In this document: one piece after another, positions 46,647 through 58,939 of the stretch
Numbering within the stretch: the stretch's first letter is position 1
Layout: every line of letters starts with the position of its first letter
Assembly (NCBI GenBank): GCA_019973155.2
Contig: BPQB01000064.1
Span: 62,001-126,000, forward strand
Direction: 5' to 3'
From: Phanerochaete sordida
Lineage: Eukaryota; Basidiomycota; Agaricomycetes; Polyporales; Phanerochaetaceae
DNA: 64,000 bases
The notes under the pieces: generated by a model
Database searches by the model: none
What the model saw: only the letters and a program-made list of their open reading frames with translations
Told to the model about the DNA's origin: nothing
Program-made: the position numbers and the translations under genes

Positions 46647-48056
46647 ATGGTCTCGTCCCCGACGGCAGCCTTCGTCCAGGTGGTCCTGGGAACGCTACTT
46701 TACGGTAGGTCACCTTTCATCCAGCGATCCAGGGACCCCGTGCTGATTATGCAGTATCGTAGGCGTATACATCGTGCTGCTGATATTCTATGTACTGTTC
46801 GGCAAGATGCCTGGGCGGAGCGACGCTCGGCGGAGCACGTCGCGATCCCTCATCGATATGTGCACTACAGCTCTTTTCGTCGTCATCACTGCAGTCAGAA
46901 CAATCTCGCGCCCTTTCTTCCCGTAACGACTCACATGCCGGTCTGGCAATGGATACTAGGGATCGTCAGGTCCTCCTACGATCTCATCGACCACGGTAAC
47001 AGCCTCTCTGTGCCTGTCAGCGGCATCGATGTCGCTCTCTCGGCTCTGTACTTCGTCGCAATGACGCTTGCCGAGCTGCGTATGGTCGGTCATTCGTTAG
47101 ACTTACCGGGCTTCGTGTGCTGAAGCAAAAGTACAGATCTACCGGCTTTGGCGCGTACAACAACAGCAATGGGCCGTCGTTCTGGTTCCCTTCTTCATGT
47201 GCCTTGCAGGACTAGGTCAGACGCCACGTCAATCTATCTGTTTGCGGACTGACCGGTAGTTTCTTAGCGAGCGGAATTATTGCCATCCACTGTGCGCGTG
47301 GCACTACCCCGAGTGAAGACTGCTCCGCGCCTACCGCTGGTAGGGATGCATGTGCTCGTTGGTCGGCCTACACTCACCAGCCGTTGTACAGCGCCCTGGA
47401 TGGTATCTGCCCTGGTTTTAATAGCTGCGTGTGTGGTCTTCCCCGCCAATCTTGGCAGCTAGAGTGCTGATATGTCTTCCAGTGCGAACATATATTGCTC
47501 AGGTACGGATCTCATTAATGCCTCTGCGCAAGGATCGGAACCCATTCTGGCGCAGCAACATTGCTGTACACCCTATGGGATGTACGCCGTGCAGTTGAGC
47601 GTGTCTCAAATGCATTTGTGCACGATCCAGTGACCTTGGTTCGTCATGTTCTCTGGTCGTAAACATGCAACTAAATATCCGCATCTGATGCAGGGAATGT
47701 TGGTCCTATTAATTGAGAGTAATCTATTGGTAACGTACGATTTTTACCGTAGCTGAAGCTCGATCGCGACTGTTAATGCGCTTGCTAGGGCCTCGAGTCT
47801 AGCTGTGATGACCGCGTTCGTGGCCGACTGTCACGCACTCTTGCCATCCATAAACATCGTACGTCTACCCCAACAAATGCTTCGTCGAGTCCCTGACGCG
47901 ACGACATCATAGGCTGGCCCTCTCGTCGGAATCGCCTTTTGCCTCATGCGTCTCGCACGATCAGGCGAGAGGTGGGACAAAGTCCTACCAGTGACGAGGA
48001 GACTGGCACCATTTTGTACGAAGCCTCCAGACGTCCGGCTGGCATCTTCAGTCTAG
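46647..48056 (+). CDS. Seven-helix membrane protein of Agaricomycete type, copy B
   Basis: Tandem paralogue of copy A. Exon 1 is MVSSPTAAFVQVVLGTLLYG, then YIVLLIFYVLFGKMPGRSD, LIDMCTTALFVVITAVRTI, SGIDVALSALYFVAMTLAEL, YRLWRVQQQQWAVVLVPFF (matching the L-x-R-x-W region of copy A), LASGIIAIHCARG, and a final exon GPLVGIAFCLMRLARSGERW ending SSV at 48056. The last exon aligns with APLVGIAYCLIIVRYG of copy A, which supports the 3' end. Identity to copy A is low, so the duplication is old. The exons between 47110 and 47910 contain short frames and some may be damaged; I could not join every one. Confidence 0.6.
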
Positions 48057-48353
48057 CTATCATATGTACGCGTCGTAATCGCGTCCGATCAGCCCGTATG
48101 TCAGTGCGAGAGCATGAGGCATGTGGAGTCGCCCCTTCTCCGCAGCACCGGAGGTGATATGATGATCACACGTGCATGCAGCCTGTATTCAAGGTGACAG
48201 GTCATGCTTTCAAGGTTGGCAAATTGACGAAAGAATCTGCTCTACCCGCTATCTCACAGCTGGACCAGTCCTCGTTCCTGTTCCCTTCAAAGCGCAATTC
48301 TTCGCTCCAGCGAGAGCTGCATTAAATTATGTACAGTATGCTATACATCTCAA
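48057..48353. other. Intergenic region between convergent genes
   Basis: Roughly 300 bases of 3' flanks. Nothing recognised. Confidence 0.35.
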
Positions 48354-50248
48354 TTACTTGTTATGCTTGTCCTTCTTCTTGAAGATCTTCGAAAAGAGCC
48401 CCTTCTGCGGCTCGGCACTCGCAGCAGGCAGTCTCGTCCCGCTCTTGACCTCCGCGGACACCTTGATGTCCGGAGCCTCGAAGGTCAGCCCGGACACTAT
48501 CGTGATCAGATCGAGGGGCTTGAGCCCGACGTTGTTCTTCGGGTTCTGGCTGTGCTTGCTGACGAGGGCCTCCCGAAGCTGCTTCGCGACGGAGCTGTTC
48601 CCGTCGTACCACTCGATGAGACGCTGGACCTGCGCCTGGTCCTTCGTGGACAGCAGGAAGATGTAGCGCATGATGATGACGCTGTCTGTGAGGCCCTCAT
48701 TAGTATGAGGTAACCGTAACCCGTGAGACGAGGCGCACCTGAGACCATCTCTTCAAGCGCGGCGCACTGCCGCAGCTGTTCGTTCCACTGCTCGACCTGG
48801 TTGAAGTCCGGGGAGTTTTCGTGACCGATGAGCCGCGGACTGAAGTCGACGTGCTGCTGAAGCTGGCGGTTCAGCTGAATAATTTTAGCAAGGGACGATA
48901 AGGTTTACACAGAAGACCGCCGACACACCCAGCTGAATGACTTGGAATCCTGGCTCGACCACTTTGTATTCCACAAGTCGATGAGCCTTTGCCTCTCGAT
49001 GGGACGTTTGCCCAGAGACTCGTAGCCGACTAGAAATATCCATGGATTGTCAGAAAATATACAGCCATAAGCGAGGTGGCTCACTTCTCATAGACGTGCT
49101 GTGGTGCAACGCGGGACAATTGTGGTGAGTATACCACCATGACAGGCAAAGTTACGCTTACGCGATAGCATTTTCGACCTTGACTGTCAGATCGGCGGTC
49201 TGTGCAGTCACGAAGAGCTCTCTGAGCCTCTCTTGCTCTTGTCGCCTTTCAGGTGTCATCCGTGAATCATCTGAGGGTATCAGCGCCGCCATGGTCTGTC
49301 GGACTAGCTCGCTGAGGCGGGAGTCCTCCGGCGTCGACTCGTGGGCTATACGAGAAGAGCAATGTCAACGTTGAATAGAGTAGCAGGTCCCGGTACGTAC
49401 TTCGAGACAGTGCCACGATTGCTTCCGGAGGAAACGGTAGCTTTTCAAGCCTCGAGCGATAGTTGTCCTTGAAGCTCTCCTGGGCCTTTTCCTCGGCGAG
49501 TTTGTCTACCTCACTCAGAGGTTTCGGCGGATCATCGTCTTCTGCCTCCTCCTGGATTTGCTGGACCATGTCTTCCACATAGTTGTCGAATTTTGTGAAA
49601 ATGGCGATCACGGGGACTATCAGCCCTGATGTCAGTGCAGGCTCAGCGCTTCCATGATGGAGCACACCGTCTCTCTTGGCTCCGAAGAACTGCTCTTCCG
49701 CCATCTGCACAGGCCTTGTGTTCATCTCCACGCAGTACCTGCAGCATCGTGCGAGTTTAGACTTTTAAGCGACGCCGTGGTGCGCATAAGCGGGGCGCAC
49801 CAGACCATGTGCAATCGCTGATTCACGTCCTGCATCGTGCCTCTCCGCCGAATGAACTCAGTCACGACGCGATACTGGGCTTCTTCACCCGCTTCAAAGC
49901 CTTCTGAGTCGTGGGCAACCAGCTTATCGTTTGTTCTGAAGTCGAGCTCGCGCTCGATGTCGTGCTTTCCGCGTTCCTGGCAGAGCCTCATGAGCGCGAG
50001 CCGCACATGGGCTGAATACCTGAACGTACATGCGCAGTGGGCATGTCTGCCTACGACCCTGTAAGTCACATGTAGCAGCGATACGACTGCAGGACGTACT
50101 ACATCGTCACCGCAGAGCTGATCCGGAGCTCGTAAGCGCAACGGCTTGGAGACACAGCAGGCGCACTACAAACCTTCGAGAGAATAGTCGTCTTGCCGCA
50201 CCCCGTCTTGCCAATGATCAGCAGCCGAAACCGCTTGATTTCTGCCAT
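48354..50248 (-). CDS. P-loop GTPase-domain protein, copy X
   Basis: Many short exons. The start at 50248 reads MAEIKRFRLLIIGKTGCGKT, the G1 motif being GKTGCGKT. G3 is in KLVAHDSEGFEAGEEAQYRV (D-x-x-G as DSEG), G4 in VIAIFTKFDNYVEDM (T-K-x-D). Then a charged helical region (PPKPLSEVDKLAEEKAQESF), a middle helical domain (RLSELVRQTMAALIPSDDS) and a C-terminal part with VQRLIEWYDGNSSVAKQLRE ending in a Lys-rich tail FKKKDKHNK. This is the G-domain family, common in Agaricomycetes, whose core resembles MMR_HSR1/AIG1 GTPases. No transmembrane segment. The role is unknown. Assigning the C-terminal exons to this gene rests on continuity and on comparison with copy Y. Confidence 0.72.
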
Positions 50249-50511
50249 CGAGGACGGGTCTCGCGCGGACGCGAAAGGGACGAACAGAGTGTGCAATGGT
50301 TCAAGCGTGTATGTGGAAATGAACGCCTGATGGACAGATCGTTCACACGGAAATTCCTGCGCGCGGTATACTGGAAGACAGCCCATGATACATAGCAGAG
50401 AATGTATTTGTAATGCGTCTTTTACATGGAGAGCCATCGATGGTGGCACAGAGGTCTGGCCTAGGGCAGGGCAGGCGAGGTGAGCGGTGACCGAAAGATG
50501 GTCGCAGGGTC

Positions 50512-52636
50512 CTACGCAAGCGCCGGCAAGTCAGCGGGATACCATGGACGATCTGCACGGACGATACGCACATATCTCCACTGCCCAACAATCCTAGTAA
50601 TCTCCTCGACCGCTTTGTCGCGCTTCCATGCTTGTCCCACCTGTCCGACTTCAGCACGAAGCCGCCTGCAGATGAAGGAAGACATACGTTCTCATCACCG
50701 ATGTAGTCCGTAATGGCTCTCTGCACCTCTTTACACTGCATTGTCCCAAGGTACGTCGTGAACGCGTCGCTCACGTCATCTCGCGTCAACTGGTGAACTC
50801 GTCTGGCTCGGGCAAGCCAGTAGAGGGTTTCGAGACCAAGAATGAGATCTATGGACTATGAGTGTGATGGTGGAAGAGCTGTCAAGAGACGCACTTGTGA
50901 TGTACGCCATGAATACGCGCACAGTCGCGGGCGTGCTAACGACAAAGCTGTCAAGGAACTTGACGGCCTCAACGGCAAGCGGAGCAGCTACGCCTGCAGG
51001 GTTTGCGATGCCTGACATGATAATGTCTACGATTTTGATCCCCTGGGCCAGCCCACCTGGCTTTGCGTCGAGGTGGAGGTGGGGGCTAATCATAGGCTCG
51101 GCGAAGAACTTGCGGACCATCACTCGCATATTGGCCCCCAGGAGGATCTGCACGTAATGACCTGTTAGCATTGCAGCCTTGGCTAGATCGTATGAATATA
51201 TACCCTGTTCGGATCCTAGTTGCTGTTAGCCCATGAGATGTACGTCGGTGCAAGACGACATACAGGAAGGTTCCATACTCGCACAATATCGCGATGGATA
51301 CGGGTAAGAACGTGGAGCACAGTGACCCTTCGGATACCGTTCAGAGGTATCATGGTGGCACCAAGGACGCGCCAGTACACTGACGCACATACGGTGAGCA
51401 TAACGTCGCTGCGCAAGTGATGGGTACGCACTGTACTTTCCAACTCTGCAAAGACGCCATTCAACGAGAGGTCGCAGGGTGAACTTTGTGGAGACTGCAA
51501 CCTACAGAATCGAAGCCTGAATCTTGAGCTCTACGTCTGCCTGCGGAAATTATCGGTAGATTCACGCGCAGCTTGAACTAATGAGGGACACGCACCACTT
51601 GCACGGACGCCCAGATGACTTTAAGGACCTCGGACTCTTTGAGTGTTGACTCCGTCAGCTCGATAAGAGCATTGATCGCCCTGTCGTCTATACAAAGGTT
51701 ATTCAAGGACAGAGCCAGTCCCATGAACGTGTACTTGCCTTTGCGAGAAACTGCGCAGTGGTGCATCCATGACGCGCTGGTCAACTTCGACTCCAGGACG
51801 TCGACGCAGGACTTCTGGTAGTCCCGTCTCGCCACCTCCGAGGCTCCTTGGTTAGCCAGAGCGGTCGCGGTTGTCTCGTCCTTGCCGTGCTGTCTATGCT
51901 CTCGGTGAAGGGCGTTGCGCGCGCGAGACAAGATGCGGTCGTATTTTGTGAAGACGATGATCACAGGAACTTCGAAAGGTGAACATCAGCTGAAGCGATC
52001 ACATAGGACCCTACAGCTCTCACCTTTGTTTCCTGACTGTTTCAGATGGTTGAGCAGCGCGATATCCCCCGCTTCAAACGGTCGCTGGCCTGCAGTAGGG
52101 ATCTCGATGCAGTACCTGTTGTCGATGAGCTGCGATCGCATGTAGCATTGTCGGGTTGCGTACCAGATGGCATGAAGCTGCTCTGGTAATGGACGACCTT
52201 CCCGACTCTTGATGAACGTCTCAATGGTCTTGAGGTTCTCCACAGAGCCGCTCTCAAGCCCTTTACTGTCGTGCAAGCGTAGGTTTGGGGTTGTACTGGC
52301 GTCTGGCGAGGTGATCTCTTGATATATGTTGTGGTCGCCCCGCTGCGTCCGATAGGCTTGAGACATAGCCAGGGCGTCATGTACAAGTTTCAGACTCACC
52401 GAGAAAGCCTGCACCCGAGCATTGCGCAGATCAAAACCAAAGACTTTCGACACGAGGGTGGTTTTGCCAGACCCGGACTTGCCGACGAGGAGGATCCGAA
52501 TGACATCGCACTCCGCCGTCACGTCGTCGAACCACGACCGCAGCTCGCCATAGTCAGAGCTGTCTGAGTCGCTCACGAAAGAGTCGGTTTCGGACGCGAA
52601 CGTGGGCTGTCGCTGCATGGAAGAGATGGGGGTCAT
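50512..52636 (-). CDS. P-loop GTPase-domain protein, copy Y
   Basis: Start at 52636: MTPISSMQRQPTFASETDSF, an acidic Ser-rich leader, then VIRILLVGKSGSGKTTLVSK (G1), TPNLRLHDSKGLESGSVENL (G3, DSKG), LPEQLHAIWY, RPFEAGDIALLNHLKQSG, and VPVIIVFTKYDRILSRARNA (G4, TKYD). The C-terminal half is helical, with hydrophobic stretches such as ANPAGVAAPLAVEAVKFLDS, then FTTYLGTMQCKEVQRAITDY and RIVGQWRYVRIVRADRPWYP, ending at 50512. All nucleotide-binding motifs that I can see are intact. It is a paralogue of copy X in tandem on the same strand, with about 260 bases between them, and its start faces the NACHT gene at 53057. Confidence 0.75.
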
Positions 52637-53056
52637 CGGGATGGAAGAGAGCGGGAGGCACCTGTCGGAGGGATCCTAGGGCCGTGAGTTGGCCATGAGA
52701 GCGTCATGCGAAGATGCACGGGATTGGTAGGAAGGCGCCTATGTCGTACAGCCTCCAGGGCATGAAAGGCAGCGTGGACAAGACCAAAGATGGCTAGAAG
52801 TACTTGATGGTCGATGACAAGTCATCGCCCGACAGTGCCGACACAGCACGAGGGTGTCCGCTGCGACGCTGTGCTCGCGCCAACAAGCGGTTCTGATGCG
52901 CCTTCCCATGTTCGGAAATGATTCCCATGGCAATTGGACCCTGAGTTGGCACAACCGGGCTATGTGACTTCTGGCATACAAAAGGCTGTGAACACGCACG
53001 CTTTGCTATATCTTCTGATGCCTGTATAGCGCCTGCTCTACAAGCAAGACCACACC
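52637..53056. promoter_or_regulatory. Divergent promoter region, GTPase Y and NACHT gene
   Basis: About 420 bases between two divergent start codons. No other gene. Shared control is possible. Confidence 0.45.
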
Positions 53057-55920
53057 ATGGGCCCTTGGAGTAACCCTGTCAAAGCCGCTCGCACGTTGGG
53101 CTATTTCGTGACGAGGAACAGTTCAGTGCTACCGGAGCTGGATTACACTGGTGCTGAACGGATAGATAAGCTGGTCAGAGATGTCAAGGTGAGCTCTCAT
53201 TGAGATTTAGGCGTGTCAAGCGTAGTATACCTATTGCGACCTCAGAGCGTCCCGGAACTGGACTACGTACTACTTCACGCGTTCCTTGAAAGTGCCGAGG
53301 ACCTAGAAGAAATCGTACGAGGAGCCGTTCGGAGTGCGGAGGATGACATTGCCCGGTATCAGAGTAATTACTGGCAACAAGCAGAGCTCAGAAGGCTGAT
53401 AAGGTCCTCTGAGGAGCTCCAGCGGAGGACGCGAGGGCTACTCGAGTAAGCAACATTTCCATAGTTCCCCTCGAACGACCTAACGTTATGATCCTATGCA
53501 GGACCATGGCCTATCTAGAGCAGTGCACGTCTCGACTTAAGTCAGGAAATCAGCTCGCGATGCGACACGTCGACCAAGATGCAGAATACACGAATGATCA
53601 TGTGATCATGGATATGAAGAGGGAGGTCGACAGAGCAAGGGATTTCTTCCAGGTACGCTCAAGCCTCAGACCCACGCACCTAGCTGCTGGATGTGTGACA
53701 CGTTATTCAGGGCGCAGGCTCTTCAAGCATTGAGTCGGTCATCAAGAGTGTAAGAGACCCTCAGTATGCTGATCGTCGCGCTGCTAAGGTCAGTGCACTA
53801 CGCTTTCTACAAACTCATCTCAATCAAACTTGAGCACAGGACATGTACGAACAATGGGAAACGGCTGGTAAATCCTTGGACACTTGTATTTCGGGTAGAA
53901 CGAAATTCTGATCCCTGCGATGCAGAAAAATCAGCGACCTTTGTCAGGCACATTGTGCAAGAGACAGGCAGCTACCGCTTCCTGGCCGAGAACGGGCCAC
54001 AGGGACTGCGCTCTGGGTGCGCAGAACCTCCTACGGAACTTATGACATGGGTCACCGGGCCTAAAAGCAAGCGTGTCTACTGCCTGCTTGGCGAACAGGA
54101 GAAATCGCTGGCAGCGTACCACCTCTGCGTCCGTCTCCACGCCGGACAGTATCCACTCCGCCTCGGAGGCTCGTTCTTCCTTTCACGCGGCAACGAATAC
54201 CTCGAGAGTTCTGACTCCCTTCTCCTATCCCTTGCGTACCAGATCCTACCTGAATCTCGCTCAAAAACGGAGGCGTCAATACGGGACTTCCTTCGTCGCG
54301 CGGGAGAGGAGGATACGGAGCGCATACCCGAGCACCTATTGCGAGAGGTCCTTGGGAGCACGGCTCCCGACGATCAGATTCCAACCCTGCTGGTAATCGA
54401 CGGAATCGACCGGTGCAAGACCAGAAGTGGACTTCCTCACCTTCTGCAATACTTGATCGGGCTCGCCCGCGAGTTTCCCTGGATATCCTTCCTGATTACG
54501 CTGCGGCCTGAGCCCCTGATGATGTCGGTTATTACCAGGCAAAGCTGCGCGGACGTCGCACATCTCCAACAAATGATGAGCGAATCACCAGCAGTAACAG
54601 CCCACAACGCCGAACGATACGTGATATGGTCCCTGCCGGAGATTCCGTGGTGCGCCGAATATTTCCATCGACATCCTCAGGCCCTCCGACAGCTTTCAAA
54701 GCGAGCAAGAGGGGACCCCTCTCTCGCCAGCGTTCTCGTGGGTTTTCTGGAGTCGCTCGACGGCGATGGCTTGAACAGAACGATGAAGCTTCTCACGTCT
54801 GGGAAAATGGGCAAGAAGTCTTTGGAAACTCTCTACGTCCAGATCCTACGCTCACTATTCTCCCGGTCAGCTAAGCCGCTGTCCGAAAATTGGCGTGCAC
54901 ACCTGCTCACAATTCTTCGTTTCGTCGCCTTTGAGGATGGGGGCCTCACGCCGGAGACCATCGCAAATCTGGCGTACCACCGTCCTCCGGTGGACAGCAT
55001 CGTCTTCCTCGTCGACCGCCTGCGTTCCGTGTTGACGATCACTCCGGACCGCACGATTGTGCCCCTTCACGCCTCCTTCCGCGACTTCGTTCGTGACCAT
55101 CAGTTCCGCACGATCACACAGTACCCCTACGCGTATCCCAATCGTCACGCACACCTCGCCTCTATCTGTATGGCTGCCTTCGCACATGCGCAGCCCATCA
55201 CAGCCGTCCTAAAGGTCCCGTCGCAAATCACATTCCCCCCGAACTACCCTCAGGTGGAACACCCGTTCGTCTCGCTCTGGCCGCGGTGTCTCGCGGAAGC
55301 GGGCTCGAGCACGGAGTTGGCGAGTCAGCTGGCTGCATTCGTCCCGAGTGTGCAACTGGCAATGTACGTGTGGGTCACACGGCCGAACGATGTCATGCGC
55401 GCTGGCGAAATAGTTGCCCGTTACCTCCTCTCCCAGGTCCGTCTGCTGCTAGCCACATTCACGCGATGGTAGTCCTAACGCCTCGCTGCAGGAAAAGCCG
55501 TCGATGTTTGAACAGACGTCCTCCGAGTTCTTTGCGTTCTCGTGCTTTGTCCAGTTCTGGAGGGACAGAGACCTTCCGCTCAAGAATCCTCCGCCCGACG
55601 GACCCCCCGCGGACGTTCTCCAGGTTTTTGTCAAGAATTTTCAGGCCGGATACTGCTCCATGGACCTCGTCGCGAAGGACAGTACCAGTGCCTCTCTCAA
55701 CGTGACAGCGAACAACGTGACAGCGAATACTCAGGATCGCTACCTCAAGGTGGTAATTGAGGAACATGATCTGGACCGGTATCGGGGCATCATGGAAGAC
55801 TTTGCCTTACAGATGCGGCGAGCTCTGAGCATCTCTACCGATCTATCATTGGTCGGTCTACTCTCTGGCACTTATAGAGCCCAAAGCTGGGACTCGTCCC
55901 CTTTGGCTTCTTTCGTTTAG
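53057..55920 (+). CDS. NACHT-like STAND protein with abnormal P-loop
   Basis: Start MGPWSNPVKAARTLGYFVTR, then helical exons (VPELDYVLLHAFLESAEDLE, IRSSEELQRRTRGLLE, MKREVDRARDFFQ, SVIKSVRDPQYADRR) homologous to the N-terminal exons of the gene at 6.1-8.2 kb. The NACHT-like domain is in the large exon: KRVYCLLGEQEKSLAAYHL at the Walker A place, FFLSRGNEYLESSD, IPTLLVIDGIDRCKT (Walker B), ISFLITLRPEPLMM, then RFVAFEDGGLTPETIANLAY and VPLHASFRDFVRD. The P-loop is GEQEKS instead of G-x4-GK[ST]: two residues and the key Gly are missing, so ATP binding is doubtful. The protein continues past HASFRDF for over 200 residues, with a last exon (to 55920) containing FFAFSCFVQFWRDRDLPLKN and no repeats. 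The frame is otherwise open, so it may be expressed. Confidence 0.72.
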
Positions 55921-56750
55921 TTTGACGATTGGATTTACTTACTCAAACAGCGTCCTTCGAATTGATTACAGGAGCACAGCTAGGACTCATCCCCGTCATA
56001 TCTCATTCTATTGTTCGTCATATATCTGTGTATCATGTGTATTCTGCTCACGAGCCAACCACATGTTGATTTTTCTGGCAAGTACTAAACATCAGAGGAT
56101 GCGACAGTCGTTTGGAAAAGCAGCGAAGGGGGTCTGGAGTAGGGTCCTGAAGGCGAAGGAAGGTAGCTGGTTACTGCCGCGAGACATGACGTGTATGATA
56201 GCATGGAATATATACGGGACTCGTCGAGGCTAAAATTTTGGGATACCGGGGTCAGCATTAATTCCATACTGAATGCACGGGTGTAAGTAGAAACTCATTG
56301 AGCGCGTTGGCATTTCTCATGGATATTGAGTGCATTGGAAGAGTCTCTCATTCCGGAGATCCAGGTCAGCATGCTCCCACGCTGCCTCTCCTATATGTCG
56401 TATCGAGCTCCAGAAGCACCAAACTGAATTTTGAGCATCCCCACGAGAACCTCGAAGTACTTCTCTCATCGGGTGAGGGACTGCACGACGCATAATTACA
56501 TAATTCGCCTCAAATGTAGTGCGCAATCTGACATCACAGGACACGACTCGCGATAGACGATGTGTGTGCCCTGCACCATGCGTGTGTGGCTCGACGTTGC
56601 TCGGCACTCTGCTCCTCAGCGCCGAATCGAAGCCGGTCGTCGCAGGTCTTGATACAACCAATGCTGGTATAAGTATAGTTCTCTTGTTCCCCAGGAGCTA
56701 CCTTACCTTTGCGACTCTACCACGGCCCTCTTGCTCTGACACGCCGCGAC
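55921..56750. other. Intergenic region upstream of G1-like copy 5
   Basis: About 0.8 kb, AT-richer than its surroundings up to 56300. No gene supported. Confidence 0.4.
56668..56677 (+). promoter_or_regulatory. Possible TATA box of G1-like copy 5
   Basis: TATAAGTATA about 80 bases upstream of the start codon at 56751. Confidence 0.4.
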
Positions 56751-57616
56751 ATGCTGTTCTCCACACTCGCTATCGCCTCCCTCGCCACCTCCGCCTTCGC
56801 GCTACCGGACAGCCAAGAACGCTTGTCCGCCGCTCCCGCCACCTACATTGACAGTGCGAATACTGCGACATACCTTCAGCCGTACGCCGCAAACTGGGCT
56901 GGGGCCACGCTCAGCAGACCAGCGGTACGTCTGCATCTCCTTTTTTATCGCTTTGAGAATGGCTGTGCTGATGGTGGACTAGGGCACCGTCAGAGATGTC
57001 AGAGGTACATTCACAGTCCCAACCATCCATCGGCCGGTGGACCAGCCCGACGGCGAGTACAGCGCGAGCATCTGGGTCGGTATCGACGGCGCCGTGTGCT
57101 GGGGCGTGTCTGTTCGCTCAGGCATGGACATCGTCGTGAACGCCTCCGGCGTCCACGCCCGTGGTGCGTGCTCCGCTTCGTGTACGCGCGTCGCCGCTGA
57201 CGAGCCACACAGGCTGGTTCTCCGCCGACCCTGGCGAGCGCATGTACCTCACGAGCGATCCCGTCCACGCGGGCGACCGCGTGCAGCTGCGCGTCGAGCT
57301 CCGCGACCCCGCCGCGGGCCTCGCGCACGGGTACCTCGACAATTACACCACAAAGTGGTATACCAACGGTCCACGCACCGCCGGCGCGCCGTTTTGCGCG
57401 CAGGATGCAGCGTGGATTGTTGAGAATTCTGCGAAGGACGGCGTGCTCGTGCCGTTTGCGGACTTCACAACTGTGCTGTTTGACGAGGTGGACGTCATGC
57501 TTACTACTGGCGAGCACGTCGGGCCCGAGGGAGCGCGCCCGATTGAGATGTACCAGGGGCGCGTCCTGACGGATGTCGATGTGAAGTCGTCCTCAATCAG
57601 GGTCACGTATCTCTGA
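56751..57616 (+). CDS. Secreted G1-peptidase-like protein (eqolisin fold), copy 5
   Basis: Exons 56751-56924, 56983-57160 and 57213-57616 give 251 residues. The signal peptide is MLFSTLAIASLATSAFA. Motifs are AANWAGATLSRP, VRDVRGTFTVP, IWVGIDGAVCW, SVRSGMDIVV, RWFSADPGE and FCAQDAAWIVEN, ending RVTYL. As in the four copies at 0-6 kb, the dyad Glu is kept (last E of AAWIVE) and the dyad Gln is Arg (VRSGMD). Intron positions and phases are the same. It lies about 51 kb from the array, behind the GTPase/NACHT genes, so it is either a translocated copy or the survivor of a larger array. Confidence 0.87.
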
Positions 57617-58939
57617 GCGTTTGAGGAGCGGTCCGGAAGTGGTAGCTTAGGGAAGTTGTTGGCCGTGAATATGATGTGGCCATGGGAAACGGCTGTGGGA
57701 ATATTTGAGCTTTGTGGCGACCAGGTGTTCTGCGTATAAGCCTAAAGTCGGGTAAACCGCTAGTAATCAAGACCGCGTTGACGACACTAGAAGGGTAGCT
57801 GGCCCAAGAATGTAGCTTGAAGCATGAAGCTTGGATGTAGCCGGCCATCAGCTCTTAAATGGAGGCGTAGACGCTTGGCACAAAGTCAAGCGATGTCGGC
57901 GATCTATATGCAAGCAGACGTACGATGTGCCCATCCAGAGTCATATCCTCCTCATTCTATCTGTTTTTCACACCTGAGCTAGAATATTTCATTTGAATGG
58001 AAGCTGCGAGCATGTCCATGTCAGGTAGAGCATCAGTCAAGGTATATTGGACGCACCTCGCTGAGCCCGCTGAGCCCTGCGTCACGTCGCATACGAGAGC
58101 CATCAAGCGTTTGCCGCCATTCTGGGAGTAGCCAAGACTTGACATATGCGCCATCGTCGCTGATAATTGTTGTGCGGAAGGGAAAGGTAAGAAAGGCATA
58201 TGTCTGAGAAGCATGGTCGGACACAGCCTCTTGCCGCCTGAAGTCATCGGCAGCGGCTTTACGCCACGATGCTGATGGCGCATCGGGCGCATCGCGTCAA
58301 GAAAAGTGCGCGTCATCGGCCTGCACACTGACGCTTTCACTTCTGCGCTTGAAATTCGGGTCCCTGTGTCGAGTCTAGGTGTGACCGTCGAGACGGACTG
58401 GACCGTGCAATGGGATCGGGCAGCCTGGCAACGAGCTGACGCGCCGGCGCCCCATCGCGTCCGTGGGAGGCAGACTGCCAAGGCGGGACAGCTCAGGATC
58501 CATATCGCTGTGCAATTAGGATGTGGGGAGGCGGTATCGTGACATAGAAGGACAGAAAAATGCTCTCCTTCGTCGGCGAACTGGAATGTATCGCCTTGTT
58601 ACTATGGTCGGTAATTCCGTTCTGCGATGATAGCGGCAGTGCTGGCGCGTCTCGAACGGATAGCTCTCCGGAGCCTGACGTCGCCTCTGCGGTTGTCGAT
58701 TTCACTGGAGAACCTATTCTTACTCACATCACTGCGTTTTAGCCTTGCAGATTGACGGTCACTTGCACGGCAAAGCTCTGAGCGAGTGCTATGAGCATTG
58801 GATCGTGCACCTTGGCAGATGATGTTTGCTCACACCGTTGATGCCTCTGAACACTAAGAGGCTTAATATATCTGGGGGCCCAGATCTCACTGTTATTCGA
58901 CCCACATCTCCATCATCTCCCTTGCTGGAAGGACAAGCC
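57617..58939. other. Intergenic stretch, no supported gene
   Basis: About 1.3 kb. A 175-codon minus-strand frame at 57957-58481 exists but shows no motif. The end of the stretch is the promoter of the membrane-protein gene, with an AT-rich patch TTAATATATCT near 58860. Confidence 0.35.

Noticed and set aside
57957..58481. Minus-strand frame of 174 codons between copy 5 and the membrane protein
   Set aside because: Composition is random-looking, no motif, no signal peptide, no paralogue in the window.
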